Below, one piece after another: positions 18,874 to 27,580 of a stretch of DNA of 64,000 nucleotides. The translations under genes were made by a program, and so were the position numbers. Under the pieces are notes generated by a model that saw only the letters and a program-made list of their open reading frames with translations, was not told where the DNA came from and made no database searches. The DNA is from Hyphomicrobiales bacterium (lineage in GTDB: Bacteria; Pseudomonadota; Alphaproteobacteria; Rhizobiales; Rhodobiaceae), in assembly GCA_002869065.1 (NCBI GenBank), contig PKTR01000002.1, positions 868,001 to 932,000 on the forward strand, given 5' to 3'. Every line of letters starts with the position of its first letter. Position 1 is the first letter of the stretch.

Positions 18874-19560
18874 CTACTGGCGGAGCTCGAGCAGCATCAT
18901 GACGATGATGATGAAGCCGAGCAGCCACAGTGCCCAGGCGACAGGACCGCCGAGGAAGCCGCGGGCAGCGGCCTTTTCGAGCTTTTCTTCCGCCTCGTGT
19001 TCGACCCGCTTGGCCGCGTCGACCACCTTGCCGGCGACCTCTTCGGCCTCGTGCACGGCGTGTTCGAAGCCGACCTCGCGCAGTGTCGCGTCCGGTTCGG
19101 CCGAGGCTGCCGCCTCGCTTTCGCCGCCGACGATCTCGCTGAACTTGGAGAAGAACTCGTCGGCCATCTTCTTGGCGGTGGAATCGATCAGCCGCGAACC
19201 GAGCTGGGCGAGCTTGCCGCCGACCTGGGCCTTGGCGGTGTAGGTGAGGATCGTGCCCTCGCCATCCTCGGCGAGGTGCACATCGGCACCGCCCTTGGCG
19301 AAGCCGGCGACGCCGCCCTTGCCCTCGCCGGAGATCGTGTAGCTCTCCGGCGGCACGATATCGCCGAGCGTGACGTGGCCCTTGAAGGTCGCCTTCACCG
19401 GGCCGACCTTGGCGACCACCGTCGCCGTCATTTCATTGTCCGCAACCTGTTCCAGTTCCTTGCAGCCGGGTATCGACGCGGCCAGGATTTCGGGGTCGTT
19501 CAGTGCCTTCCAGACCGTCTCGCGGGGTGCGGCGATCCGATATTCGCCCGTCATTTCCAT
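18874..19560 (-). CDS. coxG: CoxG-like SRPBCC membrane-anchored protein
   Basis: The 228-residue protein has an SRPBCC lipid/ligand-binding fold (about 1-150: [20 protein letters not shown], then SIPGCKELE). An acidic linker and a single C-terminal membrane helix ([17 protein letters not shown]) follow. CoxG proteins help anchor the hydroxylase to the membrane. It lies just upstream of coxS on the same strand, with about 140 bases between them. The maturation genes coxD, coxE and coxF are not seen here. Confidence 0.88.
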   Translation of the reverse strand: MEMTGEYRIAAPRETVWKALNDPEILAASIPGCKELEQVADNEMTATVVAKVGPVKATFKGHVTLGDIVPPESYTISGEGKGGVAGFAKGGADVHLAEDGEGTILTYTAKAQVGGKLAQLGSRLIDSTAKKMADEFFSKFSEIVGGESEAAASAEPDATLREVGFEHAVHEAEEVAGKVVDAAKRVEHEAEEKLEKAAARGFLGGPVAWALWLLGFIIIVMMLLELRQ

Positions 19561-19855
19561 GAGGCTGCTGGCCTCCCATTCCTTGAAACGCCCGCCGAGG
19601 GGCCGCCAATTCGACCGGGGCGAACGCTCATTGTTACGCAGCTATTCCGGGTATTCTCGACGAAAATGGCCGAATTCCGGTTTCTTCGTTTTGCGTGTTC
19701 GGACAACAGATTGCCCTTTCCCGAGGCCTGCGGCAACAGGGCGCATCAGGATTTTTTCGCACGACTTTCGGCGAAGGTGCGAAAGGGCGCGATTGACCCG
19801 CTCGGCACCGCCGGACTACTCGTAGGTTCGAAATTTGCCGATCAGGAGATCCGTG

Positions 19856-20845
19856 GTGAAGAAAGCCACCACCAACAGCACGCAACCCCAGGAAAAGACT
19901 GCCGGCGACGCCACCCCGCGCACGGCTCCGGCGAAGGGGCCGGCCGAAGGCCACTGGCCGGTGATGCTGACCACCGAGGGCTGGGACGACTACCGCCTTC
20001 TCGACATGGGGCACGGCGAGAAGCTCGAGCGCTACGGTCACCTGACCATCGTGCGGCCGGAACCGCAGGCGCTTGGCGCGCGCCGCCTGCCGGACGCGGT
20101 GTGGGACCGTGCGGACGCGACCTTTACCGGCGATGTCGAGGAAGAGGGTCCGGGCCGCTGGCGCTACCGCGGCTCGCTCGACGAGACCTGGCCGATGCAT
20201 TGCGGGCCGGTGCGGTTCCATGGCCGCTTCACCTCGTTCCGCCATGTCGGCCTGTTTCCCGAGCAGGTCGCGCACTGGATGTGGATGCGCGAGCGCATCA
20301 AGCAGGCAGACCGGCCGGTGCGGATCCTCAACCTGTTCGGCTATACCGGCGTCGCCTCGCTGATGGCGGCGGAAGCCGGCGCCCATGTCACCCATGTGGA
20401 TGCTTCCAAGAAGGCGATCGGCTGGGCGCGCGAAAATCAGGAACTGTCCGGCCTCGAGGACAAGCCGATCCGCTGGATCTGCGACGACGCGGTGAAGTTC
20501 GTCGCGCGCGAGGGCCGGCGCGGCAATGTCTATGACGGCATCCTGCTCGACCCGCCGAAATACGGCCGCGGCCCGAAGGGCGAGATCTGGCAGCTGTTCG
20601 ACAATCTGCCGGAAATGGTCGCGATGTGCCGCGACATCCTTTCGCCCGAAGCTCTGTTCCTGACGCTTACGGCCTATTCGATCCGCGCCTCGTTCCTGTC
20701 GATGCACGAGCTGATGGTCGAAACCATGAACGGCTATGGCGGGCGGGTCGATTCCGGCGAGCTGGTGCTGATGGAAAAAAGCACGGGCGACCAGACGGGC
20801 CGGGCGCTGTCGACCTCGCTTTTCGCACGCTGGAGCGACAAATGA
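19856..20845 (+). CDS. Class I SAM-dependent methyltransferase (RlmI/RlmK-like)
   Basis: The 329-residue protein has a Rossmann methyltransferase fold with motif I ILNLFGYTGVASL near the middle and the catalytic-type motif IV LLDPPKYGRGPKGE. The family (COG1092) includes the 23S rRNA methyltransferases RlmI and RlmK. The GTG at 19856 is chosen because AGGAG at 19844-19848 lies seven bases before it. A GTG at 19853 and a TTG at 19835 are alternatives. Its stop overlaps the next gene's start (ATGA), so the two are co-translated. The exact target base is not known. Confidence 0.8.
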   Translation: MKKATTNSTQPQEKTAGDATPRTAPAKGPAEGHWPVMLTTEGWDDYRLLDMGHGEKLERYGHLTIVRPEPQALGARRLPDAVWDRADATFTGDVEEEGPGRWRYRGSLDETWPMHCGPVRFHGRFTSFRHVGLFPEQVAHWMWMRERIKQADRPVRILNLFGYTGVASLMAAEAGAHVTHVDASKKAIGWARENQELSGLEDKPIRWICDDAVKFVAREGRRGNVYDGILLDPPKYGRGPKGEIWQLFDNLPEMVAMCRDILSPEALFLTLTAYSIRASFLSMHELMVETMNGYGGRVDSGELVLMEKSTGDQTGRALSTSLFARWSDK

Positions 20846-21681
20846 GCGACGCAAAGACCTCCCCTGTTCGGCCGGGCGTGGTGAAAACGGTCACCAGCCT
20901 TGCCAATCCCACCGTCAAGGACATCCGCTCGCTGCAGCAGCGCAAATTTCGCCAGCAGACCGGCCGCTTCGTCGCCGAGGGGCTGAAGCTCGTCACCGAT
21001 GCGGTCGAGGCCGGCTGGCCGATCGAGATCTTCGTGCACGCGGAAAAGATCGGCACGCAGGACGCGGTGGCGCAGACGGCGGCGAAGGTGAAGGCGCGCG
21101 GCGGGCTCATCCTGCAGGTGTCGGAAGCCGTGCTTTCCAAGATGACGCATCGCGACAATCCGCAGATGGTGATCGGCGTGTTCCGTCAGCGGCTCAAGAA
21201 GCTCGCCGATATCGACGCGTCGGGCGCGACCGTGTGGGTGGCGCTCGAAAACATCAAGGATCCGGGCAATCTCGGCACCGTCATCCGCACCGTCGATTCC
21301 GTCGGCGCGTCCGGCGTCATTTTGATCGGCGACACAGTCGATCCGTTCTCGATCGAAACGGTGCGCGCCACCATGGGCTCGATCTTTGCCGTGCCGGTGG
21401 TGAAGGCAAGCGTCGAGGAGTTCCTTGCCTGGAAGGACACGTTCCCCGGTCCGGTGATCGGCACGCATCTGGCCGGCGCCGTTGACTATCGCACCATCGA
21501 CTATCCCGAGCCGATGATCCTGTTGATGGGCAACGAGCAGTCGGGCCTGCCGCAACGGATCGCGGATTCTTGCGACCGGCTGGTGAAGATCCCGATGGCG
21601 GGACGCGCCGATTCGCTCAATCTCGCGGTTTCGACCGGCATCATGCTCTATGAGGCGCGCCGCTCGCGGCTCGTTCTTTGA
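20842..21681 (+). CDS. TrmH/SpoU family RNA 2'-O-methyltransferase
   Basis: The 279-residue protein has an N-terminal substrate-binding part (NPTVKDIRSLQQRKFRQQTG) and a SPOUT knot domain. The SPOUT motifs are ALENIKDPGNLGTVIRT (motif 1), LLMGNEQSGLP (motif 2) and IPMAGRADSLNLAVSTGIML (motif 3). Members methylate ribose in rRNA or tRNA. It overlaps the preceding methyltransferase by four bases, forming an RNA-modification pair. Confidence 0.88.
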   Translation: MSDAKTSPVRPGVVKTVTSLANPTVKDIRSLQQRKFRQQTGRFVAEGLKLVTDAVEAGWPIEIFVHAEKIGTQDAVAQTAAKVKARGGLILQVSEAVLSKMTHRDNPQMVIGVFRQRLKKLADIDASGATVWVALENIKDPGNLGTVIRTVDSVGASGVILIGDTVDPFSIETVRATMGSIFAVPVVKASVEEFLAWKDTFPGPVIGTHLAGAVDYRTIDYPEPMILLMGNEQSGLPQRIADSCDRLVKIPMAGRADSLNLAVSTGIMLYEARRSRLVL

Positions 21682-21685
21682 CCAT

Positions 21686-21704
21686 CTGCCGCGGTTTGCG
21701 GCAG
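21686..21704 (+). terminator. Terminator-like hairpin after the SpoU gene
   Basis: Perfect seven-base arms CTGCCGC and GCGGCAG flank GGTTT five bases after the stop. The T tract is poor. Confidence 0.4.
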
Positions 21705-21802
21705 GTTGCGGCCAATCGCTGTTGCGGTTCGGTAACGATTACGCTTTTTCAACGCATCGACGAGAAAGTGAATTGCGCGACCACGATTGTAATGCGTAAC
21801 CA

Positions 21803-21818
21803 TGTGACGCGCGTCACC
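21803..21818. promoter_or_regulatory. CRP/FNR-type palindromic site upstream of the L,D-transpeptidase
   Basis: The sequence TGTGA-N6-TCAC (with C in place of the final A) matches the CRP consensus at all but one position and includes a perfect 14-base palindrome (GTGACGCGCGTCAC). It lies about 80 bases upstream of the gene's start. Confidence 0.45.
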
Positions 21819-21898
21819 GCTCGGCGCCGCTTTCCGGACTAGGGTCCGGGGAGCTCGGCAAGCCGTCGGGCGCTTTTTTGGTTTCAGCATCGCGGAGC

Positions 21899-22594
21899 AT
21901 GGGCGTGCGCGGGATTTCTTCACTGTTTTCAACCAGCGGCAAGCGGACTTTCTCCGCGCCCTCCTTCGTGCGCGGCGTCGCCGCTGCTGTCGTGATCGGC
22001 GGTCTTGCCGCCGGTTGCCAGACCTCGGGCCTCAGCCCCTACTCGATCAGCCTGTCGAGCCATGGCGACATGTACGCCTCGGTGGAAGACGGCGATTACA
22101 AGCTGCCGCCGATCAATCTGAAGCGGGTCAACAAGCGCTTCCTGCGCCAGATGGTCGACTACAAGACCGAGGAAAAGCCGGGCACGCTCGTCGTCGACAC
22201 CAAACAGCGCTACGTCTATCTGGTGCTGCGCAACGGCAAGGCGCTGCGCTACGGCGTCGCCATCGGCAAGGCGGGCTTCGCCTGGTCGGGCCGGGCCTAT
22301 ATCGGCTGGAAGCAGGAATGGCCGAAATGGTTCCCGCCGAAGGAGATGATCGCGCGGCGTCCGGACCTCAAGCCGTACAAGGACGGCATGGACCCGGGCC
22401 TGAAGAACCCGCTCGGCGCGCGCGCCCTCTACATCTATCAGGACGGTCGCGACACGCTGTACCGCCTGCACGGCACCAACCAGCCGTCGTCGATCGGTCG
22501 CGCCGCATCGTCGGGCTGCGTGCGGTTCTTCAATCAGGACATCATCGACCTGTACAGCCGCGTGCCGGAGAAGACCCCGATCGTGGTGCTCTAG
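21899..22594 (+). CDS. L,D-transpeptidase (YkuD domain) lipoprotein
   Basis: From the ATG at 21899 the protein has 231 residues. The N terminus ends in a lipobox-like LAAGC, suggesting a lipid-anchored periplasmic protein. The YkuD catalytic region shows LYRLHGTNQPSSIGRAASSG and CVRFFNQDI, with the catalytic His and Cys (SSGC) in place. Such enzymes make 3-3 cross-links in peptidoglycan or attach lipoproteins to it. A GTG at 21905 sits at a better distance from GGAG and could be the true start. Confidence 0.9.
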   Translation: MGVRGISSLFSTSGKRTFSAPSFVRGVAAAVVIGGLAAGCQTSGLSPYSISLSSHGDMYASVEDGDYKLPPINLKRVNKRFLRQMVDYKTEEKPGTLVVDTKQRYVYLVLRNGKALRYGVAIGKAGFAWSGRAYIGWKQEWPKWFPPKEMIARRPDLKPYKDGMDPGLKNPLGARALYIYQDGRDTLYRLHGTNQPSSIGRAASSGCVRFFNQDIIDLYSRVPEKTPIVVL

Positions 22595-22620
22595 GCCGGA
22601 TCGAAAGTCCGCGTTCGCGT

Positions 22621-22683
22621 CACACACTCCCCGTCATCCCGGACAAGCCGCCGAGCGGCGCGATCCGGGATCCAATGGCGGGT
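22621..22683. repeat. Intergenic palindromic element, left copy
   Basis: The element opens CACACACTCCCCGTCATCCC and contains the arms ATCCCGGA and TCCGGGAT. Its outer parts are the reverse complement of the element at 22756-22799, so the pair is mirrored as in REPIN-like elements. Confidence 0.6.
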
Positions 22684-22755
22684 GCGCCGAGTGAGGGCGT
22701 TCGAGAGTGGGCCTGGTATATGTCAAGACCGCACCGGCATACCGTTTCGACAAGG

Positions 22756-22799
22756 GCAATGGACCCCGCATCAAGCGCGGGGTGACGGGGAGCGTGTGG
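22756..22799. repeat. Intergenic palindromic element, right copy
   Basis: The arms ACCCCGC and GCGGGGT are followed by GACGGGGAGCGTGTGG, the reverse complement of the start of the left copy with one or two changes. The inner stem differs, as in a diverged pair. Confidence 0.55.
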
Positions 22800-22845
22800 C
22801 GCGAAAGCCGTACTAACAAACGGTAGCTGTAGAATACTCATCGAA

Positions 22846-22870
22846 CCCATCGGGTTCGCAAGGCCGACCG
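22846..22870 (+). repeat. Direct repeat, copy 1
   Basis: This 25-base sequence (CCCATCGGGTTCGCAAGGCC plus GACCG) recurs at 22948-22972 with a single difference (G to T). The copies are 77 bases apart. Confidence 0.6.
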
Positions 22871-22947
22871 GCCGCCGCCCGATAAGGGCGCCCTCGCGGA
22901 GGCTAGCGGACGATGGTCCGCGCTCAGCCGTGAGCGGGAAATCAAAT

Positions 22948-22972
22948 CCCATCGTGTTCGCAAGGCCGACCG
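22948..22972 (+). repeat. Direct repeat, copy 2
   Basis: This is the second copy of the 25-base repeat, ending just before the tungstate operon terminator. Confidence 0.6.
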
Positions 22973-22977
22973 TAAAC

Positions 22978-23015
22978 AAAAACGCCCGCGAGATGCTCGC
23001 GGGCGTTTTCTTTTT
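22978..23015 (-). terminator. Terminator of the tup operon (bidirectional)
   Basis: The arms AACGCCCGCGAG and CTCGCGGGCGTT pair perfectly around a three-base loop (ATG). Both sides end in A or T runs, so it may also stop transcripts from the left. It lies about 20 bases after the tupA stop. Confidence 0.85.
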
Positions 23016-23032
23016 GCGGCGGAAAGCCGGGA

Positions 23033-23875
23033 TCAATTGGTCGGGTTTTCGACCATGCCGTAGAACAGCTGCTCGCCGTTGATCTTGTAGCCGTTGATCG
23101 CCGCCTGACCCTCGCGCGACAGCATCCAGTCGGCGAATTTCTGGCCGAGATCGGCCTTCACATGCGGGAACTTGTCCTTCGACACGACGATGGCGCCGTA
23201 TTCGTTGCGAAGGCGGGTGTCGCCCGACACGAGCAGTTCCAGATCGCCGCGATTGGCGAAGCTCAGCCAGGTGCCGCGGTCGGTGAGCGCGTAGGCATCG
23301 GAGCCGGCGGCGACATTGAGCGTCGCGCCCATGCCAGAGCCGGTCTCACGGTACCATTTGCCCGACGAGGCGACCGGATCGATGCCGGCGGCCTTCCACA
23401 ATTCGCGCTCGCGCTTGTGGGTGCCGCTGTCGTCGCCGCGCGAGGCAAACATCGACCCGCTGTCGGCAATCCTGTTGAGGGCGGCGGCGACGTCGGCCTC
23501 ACCCTTGACGCCAGCCGGATCCGATTTCGGACCGACGATGACGAAGTCGTTGAACATTAGCGGGTAGCGCTTCACGCCGAAGCCATCGGCGACGAACTGC
23601 TCCTCCGACTTCTTGTGGTGCACCAGCAGCACGTCGGCATCGCCCGAGCGGGCAAGGCGGATGGCAGCCCCGGTGCCGACCGCAACGACGCGGACCTCGA
23701 TACCGGTCTTTTTCTGGAAGACCGGCAGGATCGAATCGAACAGACCCGAATTCGCCGTCGACGTCGTCGATGCGACGGTGATGAAGCTGTCAGCCGCCAG
23801 TGCCGGAGCCGCCGCGGATGCGGCCAGACCCAGCGCGGCAATTGCCCCGACGATATGCCTAGCAAGTGTTTTCAT
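23033..23875 (-). CDS. tupA: Tungstate ABC transporter substrate-binding protein TupA
   Basis: The 280-residue periplasmic protein has a signal peptide ending ASAAAPALAADS. Its mature N terminus carries the oxyanion motif VASTTSTANSGLFD, typical of TupA. Further family blocks are DVLLVHHKKSEEQFVADGFG and SRGDDSGTHKRERELW. It binds tungstate with high affinity and hands it to TupB. It is the last gene of tupB-tupC-tupA and overlaps tupC by 17 bases. The neighbouring formate dehydrogenase locus offers an obvious use for tungsten. Confidence 0.92.
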   Translation of the reverse strand: MKTLARHIVGAIAALGLAASAAAPALAADSFITVASTTSTANSGLFDSILPVFQKKTGIEVRVVAVGTGAAIRLARSGDADVLLVHHKKSEEQFVADGFGVKRYPLMFNDFVIVGPKSDPAGVKGEADVAAALNRIADSGSMFASRGDDSGTHKRERELWKAAGIDPVASSGKWYRETGSGMGATLNVAAGSDAYALTDRGTWLSFANRGDLELLVSGDTRLRNEYGAIVVSKDKFPHVKADLGQKFADWMLSREGQAAINGYKINGEQLFYGMVENPTN

Positions 23876-24644
23876 GATTTCCGTCCTCTCCAGTGTAAAT
23901 CGATTGGCGCCGCCACCACAGAAGGTCGCCTTTCAGGAAGGCGGCGGCGAGATCGTTCTGCGGCGCTTCGAAGAAGCTTGCCGCCGGCGCTCGTTCTTTG
24001 ATCCTGCCGCGGTGTAGGAACAGGACCTCGTCGGCAAGGCGACGGGCCTGGTTGAGATCGTGACTGGTCATGATGATGCGCACCCCGATCTGAGCCGCTT
24101 CCTCGACCAGTTCCTCGACGAGCCCGGTCGTTGCCGGATCGAGGCTCGCGGTCGGTTCGTCGAGGAAGAGAACGCGCGGGCGCACGGCAAGCGCGCGGGC
24201 AATCGCCAGCCGCTGCTGCTCACCAAATGACAGCGCGCGCGCCGGCATCGTCGCCAGCCGCCCGAGGCCGGCGCGTTTCAACGCGGCGTGCGCGCGCTCG
24301 CAGCGCTCTGCCTTCGGCACCTTACGGACCTTCAGCGCGAACAGAAGATTGTCGAGCGCGGTGCGGCGCAGCAGCACCGGGCGCTGGAACACCATCGCCT
24401 GGCCGTCGCGCACGGCCTGTGGATCGGGTGCGTTCGGCCAGCGCACGGCGCCGGTTTCCGGCTTGAGAAGCCCGTGGGCGACGCGCAGAAGCAGGCTCTT
24501 GCCGGCGCCGTTCGGACCGATGATCAACGTCTTCTTGTGGCGGTTGTCGAAGACGCACTCGATCTCCTTCAGCACGGTCTTGCCGCCGCGCCTGAGCGAG
24601 ACCTTGTCGATGACGATCGGCAGCATGTCGGTCACTTCCCTCAT
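23859..24644 (-). CDS. tupC: Tungstate ABC transporter ATP-binding protein TupC
   Basis: The 261-residue ATPase has Walker A GPNGAGKSLLL, Walker B VLFLDEPTASLD and switch TSHDLNQAR. The signature reads LSFGEQQRLAIARAL, with Phe where most ABC proteins have Gly (LSGGEQQ). Its ATG overlaps the tupB stop (ATGA). An inner ATG at 24626 also has a fair ribosome site (GAGGGAAG). It powers the TupBCA importer. Confidence 0.9.
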   Translation of the reverse strand: MREVTDMLPIVIDKVSLRRGGKTVLKEIECVFDNRHKKTLIIGPNGAGKSLLLRVAHGLLKPETGAVRWPNAPDPQAVRDGQAMVFQRPVLLRRTALDNLLFALKVRKVPKAERCERAHAALKRAGLGRLATMPARALSFGEQQRLAIARALAVRPRVLFLDEPTASLDPATTGLVEELVEEAAQIGVRIIMTSHDLNQARRLADEVLFLHRGRIKERAPAASFFEAPQNDLAAAFLKGDLLWWRRQSIYTGEDGNHENTC

Positions 24645-25348
24645 GCCGCCCCCTTGGCTTCGCCATAGAGGCGCACGCCGTAGACCGCGATATTGATGGC
24701 GAGCGACAGGGCAATCAGGATGATGCCAAGACCGAGCGCCAGCGCGAGGTTGCCCTTGCTCGATTCAAGCGCAATCGCCGTCGTCATCACCCGGGTGACG
24801 TGGTCGATATTGCCGCCAACGATCATCACCGCGCCGACCTCCGCCGTCGCCCGTCCGAAGCCGGCAAGAAGGGCGGTTACCAGCAGGAAACGGCCATCCC
24901 ACAACAGCGCGCCAAGTGCCTGATGGCGGCGGGTGCCGAGCGAGGCAAAGGTCTCGCCATATTCCTGCGACAGCGGGCCGATGGTCTCGCGGGTCAGCGA
25001 AACGATGATCGGGGTGACCAGAATGACCTGTGCGATGATCATGGCGGTCGGGGAGAACAACAGGCCAAGCACACCGAGCGGGCCGCTGCGCGACAACATG
25101 AGATAGACGATGAGGCCAACGACGACCGGCGGCAGGCCCATCAGCACGTTGAAGAGGACGGCGATACCCTGTCGGCCGGGAAACCGCGTGAGCGCCAGGA
25201 TGGCGCCAAGCGGCATGCCGATCAGCGCGGCGAGCGCGACGGCGGACAGGCTGACGCGCAGCGACAGGACGATGATCTCGGCGAGTCGCCGGTCCATCTG
25301 CCCGATCATGGTGACCGCGGTCGCGAATTCGTCGGCAAAGCCGGTCAT
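24641..25348 (-). CDS. tupB: Tungstate ABC transporter permease TupB
   Basis: The 235-residue protein has five or six membrane helices and the binding-protein-dependent permease loop YGETFASLGTRRHQALGALL that docks to TupC. It also shows MGLPPVVVGLIVYLMLSRSG, typical of tungstate and molybdate permeases. It is the first gene of the tup operon and starts about 60 bases after the upstream polyferredoxin gene on the same strand, so the two may share a transcript. Confidence 0.92.
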   Translation of the reverse strand: MTGFADEFATAVTMIGQMDRRLAEIIVLSLRVSLSAVALAALIGMPLGAILALTRFPGRQGIAVLFNVLMGLPPVVVGLIVYLMLSRSGPLGVLGLLFSPTAMIIAQVILVTPIIVSLTRETIGPLSQEYGETFASLGTRRHQALGALLWDGRFLLVTALLAGFGRATAEVGAVMIVGGNIDHVTRVMTTAIALESSKGNLALALGLGIILIALSLAINIAVYGVRLYGEAKGAA

Positions 25349-25409
25349 GGTGCTCCGTCTCGTTGACCCGCCACCTTGGAGCGGGACCGCATTTCGCTAC
25401 GGTCGGGCC

Positions 25410-27428
25410 TCAGCTCTTTTCCGCCTCGTCGTCGCGCTCGCGCAGATAGTCATCCGTGGTGCGCGGCGCGGGGCGCGGCCGGGAGGCGAAGGGATCGCTG
25501 ACATTTTCCGCCATGTCGACCACGCGACAGTCGGAACACATCTGCAGCCGCTTCAGCGCATCCGGGTTGCTGAACATGGCGTGGCCCGACATGCGCGCGA
25601 CGATGGTATCGATGGTCGAACGCGTTGCAAACGGCTTGCCACAGCGCACGCATTCGAACGGCTGATCTTCCTTGATGATGCGCAGATTGCGCGCTTCGCC
25701 GGTAAAGGTCAGGCGCGGCTCGAGCACGATCGCCTTTTCCGGACAGGTGCGGGCACAAAGACCGCACTGGACGCAGGCTTCTTCGAGAAAGCTGAGGCGC
25801 GGGAAGTCCGGATTGTCCTTCAGCGCATTGGCCGGGCAGGCGCCGACACAGGCGAGACACAGCGTGCAGGCGCCGGTATCGACCTGAAGCGTGCCGAAGG
25901 GCGACCCTTGCGGCATGGCGAGCACGTCGACCGGCACCGGAGCGACCTTGTGCAGGGCCGACAGCGCCAGATGCATGAGATCCCGCTTGCCGCCGGTCGG
26001 GGTGAAGGCGGCCGGCAATGCCGTCACGGTGGCGGCTTCGCCCGCATGCGCCCAAAGGGCGGCGGCGACCTTGTCGGGATCGATTTCAGCGATAATCGCG
26101 GTCGCGCCGTCGACATAGCCGAGGCCGTCGAGGATATGGCTACCAAGGCGGACGGCGTCGTCGATGCCGCCGGTTTCGTCAGCGGCCGAGGGCGGCACCA
26201 GCAGCAGCGTCTTCGCGGCACCGAAGGCGCGCGCGGCAAGCACCGCGTCGAGGCCCCATTGGGTGACCGCGTTGACGGCAAAGGGAATGACATTGGCCGG
26301 CAGGCCATCGCCATGGTCGGCAAGCGCGTCGATCATCGCCTCGCCGTGCTCACCGTCATGAACGAGCAGCACCGGCGCCGAACCACCGGCCTTGCGATAG
26401 GTGCCGAGCACGGTGCGCAGGCGGGTCAGCAGCGCGACGCCGCCCGGCATGGTGTAGCGGGCCGCACCGGTCGGACAGACACTGGCGCAATTGCCGCAAC
26501 CGGCGCAGATGCCGGCGTCGATCGACACCACATTGCCGGACGGTGTGATGGCGGCGGTCGGGCAATTGTCGATGCAGCGCTGGCAGCCGACGATCTCGGA
26601 GCGCGCATGGGCGCAGAGCGACGGCTGATAGTCGACATAGCGCGGCTTTTCGAAGGTGCCGACCATGTCGGCGATCTCGAACAGCGCCCGCTCGACCGCG
26701 ATCGGATCGCGCGGATCTGGATTGAAATAGCCGCTTCGCTTGTCGGGCGTAGTGAACAGCGGCGCTGCGCCGCGCAAATCGAGGATGATGTCGCAGTTCG
26801 ATGTGCCGGGCTCCGCCGACGGCATGTCGAAGGCAAGCGCGCCGCGTGCGGAGGGTCTGGCGGCGGCGAAATCCTCGATCGAAACTGAAAAGCCGCCGAA
26901 GGAGCCCTTGGCCGAGACCGCGCCGCCATGGAAGACGGGCACATCGGCGATGCGCGGCGCGAAAGGCCTCTCGCTGCCGGTGAGGACGAGGGTGACGTCG
27001 AGGCGTTCGCCGAGCCGCATGGCGGCGTCCATGGCAACATCGCCCGGCCCGATCACAAGCACGATGCCGGCGCTGACGATACCCATCATCTGCGGGCCGT
27101 CGACATTGAGCGCGGCTTCGGCGATCAGCGCGGCCATCTTGGCGCCCGCCTTGGTGCCTTCCTTCGACCAGCCGGCCTTTTCGCGCAGATTGACGAAGCG
27201 AAGGTCGGCGGCAAAGGCGATATCCTCGGCGATTTCGAGGAACAGGGGCGCTTCCTGGGTGCAGCCGACAACAAGGGTCTCATTGCCGTCGGCGAGGTCG
27301 CGGAATCGCTCGATCTGACGGCGGCAGAGCTGCGTCGCGGGCGCTTCGAGCGCTTCGCCGAGGCCGGCCTCGATCGTTTCGCGGTCGAGGGTCATCGAGC
27401 CGTCGCAGGAACAGGTGATAATTGCCAA
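25410..27428 (-). CDS. Large 4Fe-4S (polyferredoxin/HdrA-like) protein of the formate dehydrogenase locus
   Basis: The 672-residue protein carries four [4Fe-4S] motifs: CQRCIDNCP, CAGCGNCASVCP, CTLCLACVGACP and CVQCGLCARTCP. Two further Cys pairs near the C terminus (CVRC, CSDC) may bind another metal. The N-terminal part (LVVGCTQEAPLFLEIAED, VNLREKAGWS) resembles a stretch of HdrA. The start is taken as TTG at 27428, since AGGGGA precedes it and ITCSCDG follows at once. It is divergent from DUF3305 and DUF3306. It probably serves electron transfer or cofactor insertion for formate dehydrogenase, but its role is unproven. Confidence 0.8.
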   Translation of the reverse strand: MAIITCSCDGSMTLDRETIEAGLGEALEAPATQLCRRQIERFRDLADGNETLVVGCTQEAPLFLEIAEDIAFAADLRFVNLREKAGWSKEGTKAGAKMAALIAEAALNVDGPQMMGIVSAGIVLVIGPGDVAMDAAMRLGERLDVTLVLTGSERPFAPRIADVPVFHGGAVSAKGSFGGFSVSIEDFAAARPSARGALAFDMPSAEPGTSNCDIILDLRGAAPLFTTPDKRSGYFNPDPRDPIAVERALFEIADMVGTFEKPRYVDYQPSLCAHARSEIVGCQRCIDNCPTAAITPSGNVVSIDAGICAGCGNCASVCPTGAARYTMPGGVALLTRLRTVLGTYRKAGGSAPVLLVHDGEHGEAMIDALADHGDGLPANVIPFAVNAVTQWGLDAVLAARAFGAAKTLLLVPPSAADETGGIDDAVRLGSHILDGLGYVDGATAIIAEIDPDKVAAALWAHAGEAATVTALPAAFTPTGGKRDLMHLALSALHKVAPVPVDVLAMPQGSPFGTLQVDTGACTLCLACVGACPANALKDNPDFPRLSFLEEACVQCGLCARTCPEKAIVLEPRLTFTGEARNLRIIKEDQPFECVRCGKPFATRSTIDTIVARMSGHAMFSNPDALKRLQMCSDCRVVDMAENVSDPFASRPRPAPRTTDDYLRERDDEAEKS

Positions 27429-27580
27429 ACCGTTGTTTCCCCTGGATTTCTTCGTTTGTTTTTGTTCTTGTTGGACCCGCTCGACAGGGTGTTCGAAAAC
27501 TCTCGTCACGACCATATTGCGTTGAAGTGTCGCAGTTGTGCAAGATGGGTCGGGCAAGGAAACGCGACGAAGGAGCGGCC

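Larger units (their letters stand above)
22595..23032. other. Non-coding gap rich in short repeats
   Basis: This gap of 438 bases between convergent genes holds a mirrored pair of palindromic elements, a 25-base direct repeat and a terminator, each listed separately. Open frames across it have no protein-like character. Confidence 0.6.

Noticed and set aside
22620-23036. A 138-codon minus-strand frame across the repeat-rich gap
   Set aside because: It is built from the palindromic repeats and the terminator, so it is not a real protein.
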